Assembly: GCA_016709675.1 (NCBI GenBank)
Contig: JADJMH010000006.1
Location: 124,001 to 188,000, forward strand
DNA from: Candidatus Accumulibacter proximus
GTDB taxonomy: Bacteria; Pseudomonadota; Gammaproteobacteria; Burkholderiales; Rhodocyclaceae
Length of the DNA: 64,000 nt
Direction of reading: 5' to 3'
Each line of letters starts with the position of its first letter. Position 1 is the first letter of the stretch. This document shows positions 1 to 8,114 of the stretch, piece by piece. The translations under genes were made by a program, and so were the position numbers. The notes below the pieces were generated by a model. It was given only the letters and a program-made list of their open reading frames with translations, was not told the DNA's origin and made no database searches.

Positions 1-2
1 GG

Positions 3-131
3 GGAATCACCAGCGTCCCAGGTTTGATCTCGCTCAGTCTCCTGCCCAACGTCGCGCTGGTGGTGCATGAGCAGCTCGAAAAGTTGCTCCTCCGGCACAC
101 GTCGCTGGAGTCCCCGGCGCTGCTGCACTGA
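3..131 (+). CDS. C-terminal end of an unidentified protein, cut by the window edge
   Basis: An open frame enters from the left edge and ends at a TGA at 129-131, giving 42 residues. The visible part has a hydrophobic run (ITSVPGLISLSLLPNVALVV) followed by a charged tail (HEQLEKLLLRHTSLES), which would suit the last membrane segment and cytoplasmic tail of a membrane protein. There are too few residues to name a family, and the frame may be open by chance. The next gene starts about 150 bases downstream on the same strand. Confidence 0.25.
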   Translation, partial: GITSVPGLISLSLLPNVALVVHEQLEKLLLRHTSLESPALLH

Positions 132-278
132 CACGTGTTTCGCCGGCGACACATGCGCGTTGGCAACGCTCGACAGCCGGCCCTGCCTGGGGGCCAAGCG
201 CGGAGCGCGCGGCCAACAGTCGTTTCGTAGTGCAAGTTCTGTGTTCCTTTTCTGTGTTCTCTCTTGGAAGCGACCGTG

Positions 279-653
279 ATGTCAATCGTGATCGTCGATG
301 ATTCAGCCGTTGTCCGCAACATGCTGCGCGACATGCTCGCGAAGGTCGCAGGTGCGGAAGTGGTGGGCGAATTCGAAAGTCCCGCGCCGGCCATCGAAAG
401 CATTCGAAACAACCCGCCGGACGTTATCCTGCTTGATATGCAGCTCGTCAATGGCAGCGGGCTGGAGGTCCTGCGCGCCGTGAGGGCGGCGCATCCGAGC
501 GTCAAGGTTCTGGTATTCACCAACTTCGCGGAGGACGTATACCGCAAGCGATGCCTGGAAGCCGGGGCCTATGCCTTCTACGACAAGAAGAGCGACCTGA
601 ATGCTCTCCGGCAGACCCTGCATGGCCTGCTGTCGGCCGGAAGGGTGAATTGA
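279..653 (+). CDS. Stand-alone response regulator receiver domain (CheY-like)
   Basis: A 124-residue protein that is a receiver domain and nothing more. The acidic pocket is D7/D8, the phospho-acceptor is D53 (in DVILLDMQ), the switch threonine is T81 (in VLVFTNF) and the conserved lysine is K103. There is no DNA-binding or enzymatic output domain, so it should act through protein-protein contacts after phosphorylation by an unlinked kinase. The ATG at 279 was chosen because a GGAAG ribosome site lies eight bases upstream; a TTG at 264 would add five residues. The neighbours give no clue to its partner. Confidence 0.85.
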   Translation: MSIVIVDDSAVVRNMLRDMLAKVAGAEVVGEFESPAPAIESIRNNPPDVILLDMQLVNGSGLEVLRAVRAAHPSVKVLVFTNFAEDVYRKRCLEAGAYAFYDKKSDLNALRQTLHGLLSAGRVN

Positions 654-869
654 GGACGGCGGCGCCTCTTGTCTGTTGTTGAGCGGATCAAGCGGCGCGA
701 CTGCCGGGTCATGTCGGAAGCCTGGCGCTGCGACGATGGGAGCTCAAGCGGCGAAGAATGGGGGATCCGACAGCATCTTGCCGCGCGCACGAACCCCTGT
801 CTAGACTCGTCAGGCTGCTGTGCGGCTTGCCGAGTGGCAAGGCCATCGGCGCAGGAAAAAGGTGCCGGT

Positions 870-1628
870 TCATGGAACGGGTTGCCGGCGCCTCGCGATC
901 ACTAGGCATTGTAGCAGTCGGCGCTCCGCCTCGCTCGCTTCTCCGTCCGCGTCTATGCCGAGATAATGCCGCCGGAACGCCGCCAGAGCGGCCGCAGCGT
1001 CAGTGACGTCGTAACCGATGGCCTGGAGTGCAACCAGGGGATCGGAAAGATCCGGCGACTGTGTCAGCGGTTGTTCGTCGCACCACAAGCCAAAGCCCGC
1101 GCCCGCCAGACGTTCCCAGGGGAAATACCGGCTCGGATCGACTTTTCGCCCGGGGGCCACATCTCCGTGCCCGAGGAAATTCCCCGCCGGAATCCGGTAA
1201 CGTTCCTTCAAGCCCTTCAACAGCGCAACGAGACGCACGATCTGTGCTTCCGGGTAAGGTTCAGCGCCCGTATTGTCGAGTTCGATGCCAATTGATGCCG
1301 AGTTCAGATCGGTGTTGCCTCCCCACCAGGATGCCCCCGCGTGCCAAGCGCGCCTTTCTTCGTCGACGAGCTGGTAGAGGGTGCCGTCGCGTCCAATCAG
1401 GTAATGCGCGCTGACTTTGCGGACCGGGTTGGTGAGCGTTCTGAGGGCAGGTTCGACGCTGTCGTTGGTGGTGTCGTGGATGATTACGAAATTGGGCCGA
1501 CGGGCATTGTGGTTTGGCGACGGAACAGCAATGGCGCCCTCCTCTGGACCGGCCGGAAACCCGCCGCATCCGGCCAGCAGAACACACGCGAAACCGAGAC
1601 AAACGCCAGGCGCAAGGCGGGAAAGCAC
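870..1628 (-). CDS. N-acetylmuramoyl-L-alanine amidase lipoprotein (AmiD-like, Amidase_2)
   Basis: A 252-residue zinc amidase predicted to cleave the bond between MurNAc and L-Ala in peptidoglycan or its anhydro-muropeptides. Residues 1-21 form a lipoprotein signal with lipobox LLAG-C21, so it should be anchored to a membrane, most likely the outer one as in AmiD. The Amidase_2 core runs from about 45 to 190, with the expected histidines in FVIIHDTTND, the WHAG segment and the HGDVAPGRKVDP motif that supplies zinc and catalytic residues. The last 55 residues resemble the small C-terminal helical peptidoglycan-binding region of AmiD. It appears to be a single-gene unit. Confidence 0.85.
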   Translation of the reverse strand: MLSRLAPGVCLGFACVLLAGCGGFPAGPEEGAIAVPSPNHNARRPNFVIIHDTTNDSVEPALRTLTNPVRKVSAHYLIGRDGTLYQLVDEERRAWHAGASWWGGNTDLNSASIGIELDNTGAEPYPEAQIVRLVALLKGLKERYRIPAGNFLGHGDVAPGRKVDPSRYFPWERLAGAGFGLWCDEQPLTQSPDLSDPLVALQAIGYDVTDAAAALAAFRRHYLGIDADGEASEAERRLLQCLVIARRRQPVP

Positions 1629-1724
1629 CTCAGTCTCCCGGGAACGGCGGTTCGCCGGCGAGGTGAATGGCGTCTGGCCACCTGCCGGGCTGTGGGCTGA
1701 TCGATGCGGGTACCGGCTGCATCC

Positions 1725-2078
1725 TCAACAGGTGACGTGCAGGACGGCATTGATGTCGCCGGCTTTCATTCGCTGCAGCTCGCCGCAGATCTCCGGGGTC
1801 GGTCGGGCGACGACCTGGATGCCCTTCTTCTCGGCCGCCGCATAGACAGCGGGCATGACGGGCAGGGCCCCGTACATCCCCGTGCCAATGTACAGCCGCT
1901 TGCCATGCCACGGGATCGCTTCGTCGGCGGACAGCGGGGTATGTCCATAGGCTGCACGATAGGCCTTCGAGGGGCCTTTCGCGCGCTTTCGAATGGTTCC
2001 CTGCTCGATGACTAGATCGCAGTGGTAACGCGCACCCTCGACCTCGATTTCGCCAAAACTCTGCATGTTCATCTTCAT
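1725..2078 (-). CDS. Mth938-like domain protein
   Basis: A 117-residue protein of the Mth938 / NDUFAF3-like family. It begins with a beta-rich segment (GEIEVEGARYHCDLVIEQG) and has the family's TPLSADEAIPWHGKRLYIGTGMYGALPV region, followed by an alpha/beta end with a conserved TPEICGELQ helix. The bacterial members have no established enzymatic role; eukaryotic relatives assist complex I assembly. It starts at an ATG 15 bases from a GGAGCG-type ribosome site. It lies downstream of nothing obvious and points toward the amidase gene. Confidence 0.75.
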   Translation of the reverse strand: MKMNMQSFGEIEVEGARYHCDLVIEQGTIRKRAKGPSKAYRAAYGHTPLSADEAIPWHGKRLYIGTGMYGALPVMPAVYAAAEKKGIQVVARPTPEICGELQRMKAGDINAVLHVTC

Positions 2079-2337
2079 CGCTGGCGCTCCTTGAAAGGTG
2101 AGACGCTTCCAGTATAGGTCACGCGGGTGGTGTCCCCGGTGATGTTCACGCTTCGAGGAGGGGCGATCAGCGGGCTACCGCGCATGCCGGTAGCGACCGC
2201 AAGGCCTCCGACCGCGGCGCGTCCGCCTGTGGGAGCGCACCGCGTCCTCAGGACAAATCCTTCGATTGACTACGGCTGCCGTGGCCGGCGATACTTCGAT
2301 AACCCGCGTCGATTCCCCATCCGCCATCGCCACTTTG

Positions 2338-2604
2338 ATGATCAACCGCGTCCTGCTCCTTCTCTTCCTGCTCGCAGGCTGCGCCGATACCATGCTCGTG
2401 GGCTTTGGTGCAGACACCAACTACCTGACTTTCGACCACCCGAATTCCGAGAAGGCCATTGCGGACGTTCGTACGAGGGCCGAAAGACTGTGCCAACAGC
2501 GGAAGCAGGTGGCAATCAGGACGGCAAGCGTCTGCTCCCTGACAAAGTGCGTGACCGACTATCAGTGCGCTGATGAGGCCGATGTGATCAGGTATGGGCT
2601 ATAG
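2338..2604 (+). CDS. Small lipoprotein of unknown function
   Basis: An 88-residue protein with a clear lipoprotein signal: MINRVLLLLF followed by lipobox LAG-C15. The mature part is about 74 residues and contains four further cysteines (CQQRK, SVCSL, TKCV, QCAD), which could form two disulphides in the periplasm. I do not recognise the family. The ATG at 2338 puts the lipobox close to the N-terminus; the frame stays open 24 codons further upstream, but that extension has no signal-like character. Confidence 0.6.
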   Translation: MINRVLLLLFLLAGCADTMLVGFGADTNYLTFDHPNSEKAIADVRTRAERLCQQRKQVAIRTASVCSLTKCVTDYQCADEADVIRYGL

Positions 2605-2708
2605 CGCACGGCAACGTGACGCGACCCCGTCAATGGTCAGCGCCCGGACTCCATTTGTTCGGGCCCGCGGTTGTTGGCGCTCGAGCTCTTCCATCCCCCC
2701 GCCGCTGT

Positions 2709-3434
2709 TCACTCGTCCATGACCACGCTGGTGTAAACCTCCTGCACGTCGTCGAGGCTTTCGAGGACGTCGATCAGCTTCTGCATGCGCACCGCTTCGT
2801 CACCGCTGAGCTGCGTTTCGTTTTCTGCCTTCATTGTCACGCCGCCATACTCCGCCTTGAAACCGGCGGCTTCGAGGGCATCCTTCACGGCCATGTAGTC
2901 ATTCGGCGCGGTAATCACTTCGACCGAGCCGTCATCGTTACTCAAGACGTCGTCGGCTCCGGCTTCGATCGCGGCGTCCATCAGCGCCGCTTCGTCAGTT
3001 CCGGGGGCGAAGAGCAACTGCCCGCAGTGCCTGAACTGGAAAGCAACACAGCCATCGGTACCGAGGTTGCCGCCGTACTTGTTGAAGGCATGGCGGACGT
3101 CGGCGACGGTGCGCGTCTTGTTGTCGGTCAGGCAATCGACGATCACCGCGGCGCCGCCGATGCCGTAGCCTTCGTAACGGATTTCGACGTACTCGACCCC
3201 TTCGATTTCGCCGGTCCCTTTCTTGATTGCGTTGTCGATCTTGTCCTTGGGCATGTTGACGCCTTTGCCCTTGTCGATCGCCAGTCGCAGACGCGGGTTG
3301 AACGACGGGTCGCCGCCACCCATCTTGGCTGATACGGTGATCTCCTTGGCGATCTTGGAAAAGGATGCGCTGCGCTTCTCATCCTGGCGACCCTTACGGT
3401 GCTGGATGTTGGCCCATTTCGAGTGTCCTGCCAT
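2709..3434 (-). CDS. yebC: YebC/PmpR family DNA-binding regulator or translation factor
   Basis: A 241-residue full-length YebC family protein. It starts with the hallmark MAGHSKWANIQHRKGRQD and has the family's three-domain layout, with GGGDPSFNPRLRLAIDKGK and MPKDKIDNAIKKGTGE in the first two domains. The family was described as transcription regulators (PmpR); more recent work on relatives (mitochondrial TACO1, bacterial YebC) points to help in translating proline-rich stretches. In many proteobacteria yebC lies beside ruvC; here it is alone and faces away from the HerA-like gene. Confidence 0.93.
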   Translation of the reverse strand: MAGHSKWANIQHRKGRQDEKRSASFSKIAKEITVSAKMGGGDPSFNPRLRLAIDKGKGVNMPKDKIDNAIKKGTGEIEGVEYVEIRYEGYGIGGAAVIVDCLTDNKTRTVADVRHAFNKYGGNLGTDGCVAFQFRHCGQLLFAPGTDEAALMDAAIEAGADDVLSNDDGSVEVITAPNDYMAVKDALEAAGFKAEYGGVTMKAENETQLSGDEAVRMQKLIDVLESLDDVQEVYTSVVMDE

Positions 3435-3574
3435 GCTGCCCTCTTGTGATTGCTGATCTGCTGCGGTTGTCGCCTGGGCAACAAAACCGGCCGCAAATGG
3501 TTGATAATCAAGCCCGGCATTCTAGCACTTCCGGTCTTGCCGCCCCTCCCTGTCGCTACCTTTCGGAGTCGATC

Positions 3575-5098
3575 ATGGTTACACCCCTCGTCATTGCCAA
3601 ACACGAACAGACCGAACTGGCGCTGCTGCCGGCGCTCGCCAACCGGCACGGCCTGATCACGGGTGCCACCGGCACCGGCAAGACGATCACCCTGCAGCTG
3701 CTGGCTGAGCGCTTTTCGGCGATTGGCGTGCCGGTGTTCATGGCCGACGTGAAAGGGGATCTTTCGGGTCTCGCGGCGCCGGGCAACCTGAGCCCGAAGA
3801 TGCAGTCGCGCCTTGATATGCTGGGCGTTACGGATTACGCGCCGGCGAAATGTCCGGTCGCGTTCTGGGATGTTTTCGGTGCGCAGGGACATCCGGTGCG
3901 CGCCACGATTTCGGACATGGGGCCGGTGTTGCTGGCGCGGCTGCTGAATCTGAACGACACGCAGGCGGGTGTGCTGCAGCTGGTGTTCAGGATCGCTGAC
4001 GACAATGGCCTGCTGCTGCTGGATCTGAAGGATCTGCGGGCCATGATTCAATACGTCGGCGAGAACGCCAAGAGCTTCACGACGGAGTACGGCAATGTCT
4101 CGGCCGCGTCGATCGGTGCCATCCAGCGCGGCTTGCTGAACCTGGGCGAGCAGGGGGGCGAAGTCTTCTTCGGCGAGCCGATGCTGGACATTGCCGACCT
4201 GATGCAGACCGACGATGGCAAGGGCATGGTCAACATTCTTGCCGGCGACAAGCTGATGGCCTCGCCACGCCTGTACTCGACCTTCCTGCTCTGGCTGTTG
4301 TCCGAGTTGTTCGAGCAACTGCCGGAAGTCGGCGATCTCGACAAACCCAAGCTGGTGTTCTTCTTCGACGAGGCGCACCTGCTGTTCAACGAAGCGCCGG
4401 CGGCGCTCCTGGAGAAGATCGAACAGGTGGTGCGCCTGATCCGCTCGAAGGGGGTCGGCATTTATTTCGTGACGCAGAATCCGCTCGACATTCCCGATAC
4501 CGTTCTCGGTCAGCTCGGCAACCGGGTGCAGCATGCGCTGCGGGCGTTCACGCCACGTGACCAGAAGGCGGTGAAAGCGGCTGCCCAGACCTTGCGGGCA
4601 AATCCCCGCTTCGATGCCGAGACGGCGATCACCGAACTCGGCGTCGGTGAGGCGCTGGTTTCCTTTCTCGACGAGAAGGGTCGGCCAAACGTCGTCGAGC
4701 GCGCCTTCATTCTGCCGCCGGCGTCGCGAATCGGTCCCCAGACTGCCGAAGAGCGGCAGGCAGTGATCCGGAGTTCGGCGATCTACGGCCATTACGAGAA
4801 GGCGGTCGATCGCGAGTCGGCTTACGAGAAGTTGAAGGGCAGCAGCGCTGCCCAGGCGAATGGCGGGACGCAGCCGACCGCCGGCGAGCCGGCGCCGGCG
4901 GCTGCCGGTGGCGGCTGGCTGGGCGGTCTCGGCGACCTGTTCGGCGGCGGCTCCGCTGGTGGCCGGACGCGGGGCGGCGATTCGGTGATCGAGACGGCCG
5001 CCAAGAGTGCTGCGCGGGCCATCGGCTCGCAGGTCGGTCGCGAGATCATTCGCGGTGTGCTGGGGTCCATCCTCGGTGGCGGTTCACGGCGGCGCTGA
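3575..5098 (+). CDS. HerA-like ATPase of the DUF853 (YjgR) family
   Basis: A 507-residue P-loop ATPase. Walker A is GATGTGKT near residue 30, and a Walker B-type stretch ending FFFDEAHLLF lies near residue 265, followed by a sensor-like VTQN. The tail after residue 420 is rich in glycine and alanine and closes with GGGSRRR, as in other DUF853 proteins. The family is related to HerA/FtsK-type translocases, but its role is not settled. The ATG at 3575 follows a GGAG ribosome site. The next gene, with a TIR domain, starts about 105 bases downstream on the same strand, so the two could be co-transcribed; DUF853 genes also occur widely without such neighbours. Confidence 0.88.
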   Translation: MVTPLVIAKHEQTELALLPALANRHGLITGATGTGKTITLQLLAERFSAIGVPVFMADVKGDLSGLAAPGNLSPKMQSRLDMLGVTDYAPAKCPVAFWDVFGAQGHPVRATISDMGPVLLARLLNLNDTQAGVLQLVFRIADDNGLLLLDLKDLRAMIQYVGENAKSFTTEYGNVSAASIGAIQRGLLNLGEQGGEVFFGEPMLDIADLMQTDDGKGMVNILAGDKLMASPRLYSTFLLWLLSELFEQLPEVGDLDKPKLVFFFDEAHLLFNEAPAALLEKIEQVVRLIRSKGVGIYFVTQNPLDIPDTVLGQLGNRVQHALRAFTPRDQKAVKAAAQTLRANPRFDAETAITELGVGEALVSFLDEKGRPNVVERAFILPPASRIGPQTAEERQAVIRSSAIYGHYEKAVDRESAYEKLKGSSAAQANGGTQPTAGEPAPAAAGGGWLGGLGDLFGGGSAGGRTRGGDSVIETAAKSAARAIGSQVGREIIRGVLGSILGGGSRRR

Positions 5099-5204
5099 GC
5101 GGCTCGGCGACCGGGGTGACTGATGGCCGGTCAGGCGTTGCCAGGCGGTCGTTGGCCTGTCCATCGGCAGTCTCCGTTTTGCAATTACTGTGCTGGTTGA
5201 TCCC

Positions 5205-6485
5205 ATGGCTGATATCCCGCTGCGCGAACGTCCCTTCGACACTTTCCTGAGTCACGCCCACGCCGACAAGGCGGTGGTTGACCGCGTACACGCGTGGCTT
5301 GAGCGCGCCGGGCTCAAGGTCTGGTACGACGCGACGCATCTGGGTGCCGGTGCGAAGATTGCCAGCGAACTCGGCCAGGCCATCGCCCAGTGCCGCTCGG
5401 CGCTGGTGGTGATGTCCCGCGCTTCGGTCGAATCCGGCTGGGTCGAGGATGAGTGGAACCTGGCATCGGTGGAACGTAACCGCAAGGCCACGCGTGACTT
5501 TCGCGTCATCCCGTTGCGCATCGAGGACTGCGAACTACCCCGTTTTCTGGAGTCTACGAAGTGGGTCGACCTGGTCGGTCGACTGGACGACGTGGCTGCC
5601 TGGGCCGAGGTTCTGGATGCGATGGCCGGTGACGACACCGACCTCGATGCGGTGCGGCCGCTGGATGTGTATGTCAGTCGCAGCTGGCAGCTCGGCCGCG
5701 AGCAGACCCTGGCCGACCAGGTGCTGGCGCGGCTGGCGGCGCCCGACCTGCGCCTGATCGGCGACTCGCCCGAATGGCCGAGCTTCAGCGGCGACCGTAT
5801 TCGCTCGATCATGCGCAGTTGCGGCGGCGTCGTCTGCATCATTCCGAACCGGCCGCGCAGTGCCGACAACGACCGGCTGAAGTACTTCATTCGCGAGGCC
5901 CGTACGGCAGGGCAACTCGGGCTGCCGTTGCTGGTGGTGGCCGAGGACGGCGCCGACCTGCCGGTCGACCTGCCGGTGCGCTTGCGTGCCGGCGCCGATG
6001 GCGTCAATGCACACCCCGAGTTGGCCGCCGACCTCGCCGAGGGGGTGGAGGAGTTCCTTGAACGCTGCCGCAGCCGGCCACGCGCCGGCCATGTGTTCCT
6101 GGCCACCGATTTCGACGAGGCCTCGCGCGCGCGCAACCACCTGCTGCGCCGGGTGATCCAGCGCTGCAGTGGTCTGCGCTGCGTGGTCGGCGAGCAGGTC
6201 GGCGGCGATAGCGTGCACAGCTCGATCATCAGCCTGATTCGTGACGCGGTGTGGATGCTGGCCGACGTCAGCGGCAACAATCTGAACACCTGTATCGAGG
6301 CCGGCGCCGCTTGCGGGGCGGCGGTCGATTGCACGCTGGTGGCGCGCAAGCCCTACCAGCAGCAGCCCTTCATGCTGCGCGGCATGGAACTCAAGGCCTA
6401 TGACGATGCGGTGGACCTGCTGGCCATCGCGCACCGGGCGGCGAGGGCTTATCGGCGCAAGGTGCTGCGCATTGGCAACGACTGA
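5205..6485 (+). CDS. Three-part protein with N-terminal TIR domain (predicted NADase)
   Basis: A 426-residue protein with three alpha/beta modules. Residues 8-130 are a TIR domain beginning FDTFLSHAHAD. They carry the S77-x-W79-x3-E83 signature in which the glutamate is the NAD-cleaving residue of active TIR enzymes. Residues about 147-275 are a second Rossmann-like module starting DVYVSRSW, with a GDSPEWPSFS loop. Residues about 290-426 form a third module containing ADVSGNNLNTCIEAG (from residue 353), which resembles nucleoside 2-deoxyribosyltransferase-like sensor domains. The start is the ATG at 5205; a GTG at 5190 is possible. The partner gene downstream carries the same A-D-x-x-G-x-N-x-N motif. 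By analogy with TIR defence proteins it probably depletes NAD or makes a NAD-derived signal; this is inference. Confidence 0.8.
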   Translation: MADIPLRERPFDTFLSHAHADKAVVDRVHAWLERAGLKVWYDATHLGAGAKIASELGQAIAQCRSALVVMSRASVESGWVEDEWNLASVERNRKATRDFRVIPLRIEDCELPRFLESTKWVDLVGRLDDVAAWAEVLDAMAGDDTDLDAVRPLDVYVSRSWQLGREQTLADQVLARLAAPDLRLIGDSPEWPSFSGDRIRSIMRSCGGVVCIIPNRPRSADNDRLKYFIREARTAGQLGLPLLVVAEDGADLPVDLPVRLRAGADGVNAHPELAADLAEGVEEFLERCRSRPRAGHVFLATDFDEASRARNHLLRRVIQRCSGLRCVVGEQVGGDSVHSSIISLIRDAVWMLADVSGNNLNTCIEAGAACGAAVDCTLVARKPYQQQPFMLRGMELKAYDDAVDLLAIAHRAARAYRRKVLRIGND

Positions 6486-6719
6486 GCGGGGGTCTGAGAT
6501 GCTGCTGCCCCGGCGCACCATTGCGCCCCGGTTTGCGGGCTTGACTTGGGCTTTCAAGGCCAGTGATACTCGCGCAGTTGGTCGCCGGTTCCCTGTCCGG
6601 CGAGCGTTGGCGGGTGCCCGAGTGTTTACCGGCTGTGCCGGATGGTTCTCAGTAAGCCTGCCTGAAGACCAGGCAATGCGCCGTGCGATGGCTGGCGTCT
6701 GTCGTCGAGGAGAAGATTG

Positions 6720-8054
6720 ATGCAACCCTTGTGTTTCGTATTGATGCCTTTCGGCAAGAAGACCATTGCCTCGGGGGCGACCATCGACTTCGACGCGGTC
6801 TATCAGGAGCTGATTGCTCCGGCCATTGCAGCGGCGGGCATGGAGGCGCTGCGCGCCGACGAGGAGGTCACCGGTGGTGTGATCCACAAGCCGATGTTCG
6901 AGCGGCTGATCCTTTGTGATTTCGCGGTCGCCGATCTGACGGGCGCCAATGCCAACGTCTTCTACGAACTCGGCCTGCGCCATGGTGTTCGCCCGGCAAC
7001 CACGGTGCTGCTCTGCGCCGGCCCGATGCCCTTCGATGTCGCGCTGCTGCGCGCGCTACCCTATCAGCTTGGCGCGGATGGCCGGCCGACCGCCGTGCAG
7101 ACAGCCGTCGAGGGCCTGCGCAAGCTGCTCGATGCAGCGCGACGAACGCAGGGGGAAGCGAACCTGGACAGCCCGGTCTTCCAGTTGGTCGATGGCTACA
7201 CGCCGCCGGACATTGCCCGGCTGAAGACCGATGTCTTCCGTGATCGGGCGCATTATGCGGTCGCGGCCCGCAACCGCCTGGCTGCGGCACGCCGCGTCGG
7301 TAGCACCGCGCTGGCCGAGGTGGCGAGCACCCTGGGCGACATCGGGGATCTCGAATCCGGGGTGGTCATCGACCTGTTTCTCTCCTATCGCGCACTCAGC
7401 GACTGGCAGGCAATGATTGATCTTGCCGTGCAGATGCCGGCGCCCCTGGCACGCAGCGTGATGGTCCGGGAGCAACTTGGCTTCGCCCTCAACCGTCTGA
7501 AACGTCGCGATGAGGCCGAGCAACTGCTGCGCGAGCTGATCAGGGAGCGCGGGCCGAGCAGCGAGACCAATGGTCTGCTTGGCCGCGTTTACAAGGATCG
7601 CTGGGAGGAAGCGCGCACTGCCAACGATCTGCTCGGCGCTGCCGGCTGGATCGGCAAGGCGATCGAGGCTTACCTGCAGGGTTTCGAGGCCGATTGGCGC
7701 GATGCCTATCCGGGGATCAATGCGGTGACGCTGATGGAACTGAAGAACCCGCCCGACCCGCGGCGGCTCGAACTGCTGCCGGTGGTCAGTTACGCGGTCA
7801 AGCGTCGCCTGGCCAGGGGTACGCCCGATTACTGGGACCACGCGACGCTGCTCGAGCTGGCTGTTCTGCAAAAGGACGAGTCGGCGGCAACCGAGGCCGC
7901 TGCCAACGCACTGGCAGCGGTTCGTGAGAACTGGGAGCCGGAAACGACGGCGCGCAATCTGGCTCTGATACGCCAGGCACGCTCTTCTCGCGGCGATGCT
8001 GTCGCCTGGGCGTCCGTGCTCGAGGAGGCTCTCGCCAAGCGCGCTGGCGGCTGA
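6720..8054 (+). CDS. Deoxyribosyltransferase-like domain fused to TPR/DUF4071 (TRAFs-binding-like) scaffold
   Basis: A 444-residue protein. Residues 1-130 form a Rossmann-like domain (CFVLMPFGKK at the start and ADLTGANANVFYELG from residue 71), like the 2-deoxyribosyltransferase-related sensors of bacterial conflict systems. Residues about 150-444 are helical and resemble the DUF4071 / MAP3K TRAFs-binding region, with repeat-like helices such as LNRLKRRDEAEQLLRELI. This TPR-type scaffold is known from bacterial immune loci, where it is predicted to sense NAD-derived signals, and from animal ASK kinases. The ATG at 6720 follows AGGAG. It lies 234 bases after the TIR gene on the same strand. 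The likely role is sensor or effector partner of the TIR protein. Confidence 0.75.
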   Translation: MQPLCFVLMPFGKKTIASGATIDFDAVYQELIAPAIAAAGMEALRADEEVTGGVIHKPMFERLILCDFAVADLTGANANVFYELGLRHGVRPATTVLLCAGPMPFDVALLRALPYQLGADGRPTAVQTAVEGLRKLLDAARRTQGEANLDSPVFQLVDGYTPPDIARLKTDVFRDRAHYAVAARNRLAAARRVGSTALAEVASTLGDIGDLESGVVIDLFLSYRALSDWQAMIDLAVQMPAPLARSVMVREQLGFALNRLKRRDEAEQLLRELIRERGPSSETNGLLGRVYKDRWEEARTANDLLGAAGWIGKAIEAYLQGFEADWRDAYPGINAVTLMELKNPPDPRRLELLPVVSYAVKRRLARGTPDYWDHATLLELAVLQKDESAATEAAANALAAVRENWEPETTARNLALIRQARSSRGDAVAWASVLEEALAKRAGG

Positions 8055-8114
8055 CGCGGGCTACTACGGTGACGCCGGCGGTCGCCGGTCAGCTTGCCCG
8101 GGCGGCCCGGGATT

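Noticed and set aside
3143..4792. Long minus-strand open frame opposite the HerA-like ATPase
   Set aside because: The plus strand encodes a well-supported P-loop ATPase; the opposite frame has no motif or ribosome site and reads into the YebC gene in a different frame.
6499..6720. Small plus-strand frame between the TIR and TPR genes
   Set aside because: It has no clear ribosome site, no family match that I can see, and overlaps the ribosome site of the next gene; most likely chance.
5535..6983. Long minus-strand open frame opposite the TIR pair
   Set aside because: It overlaps two supported plus-strand genes and is arginine- and glutamine-rich with no recognisable domain.
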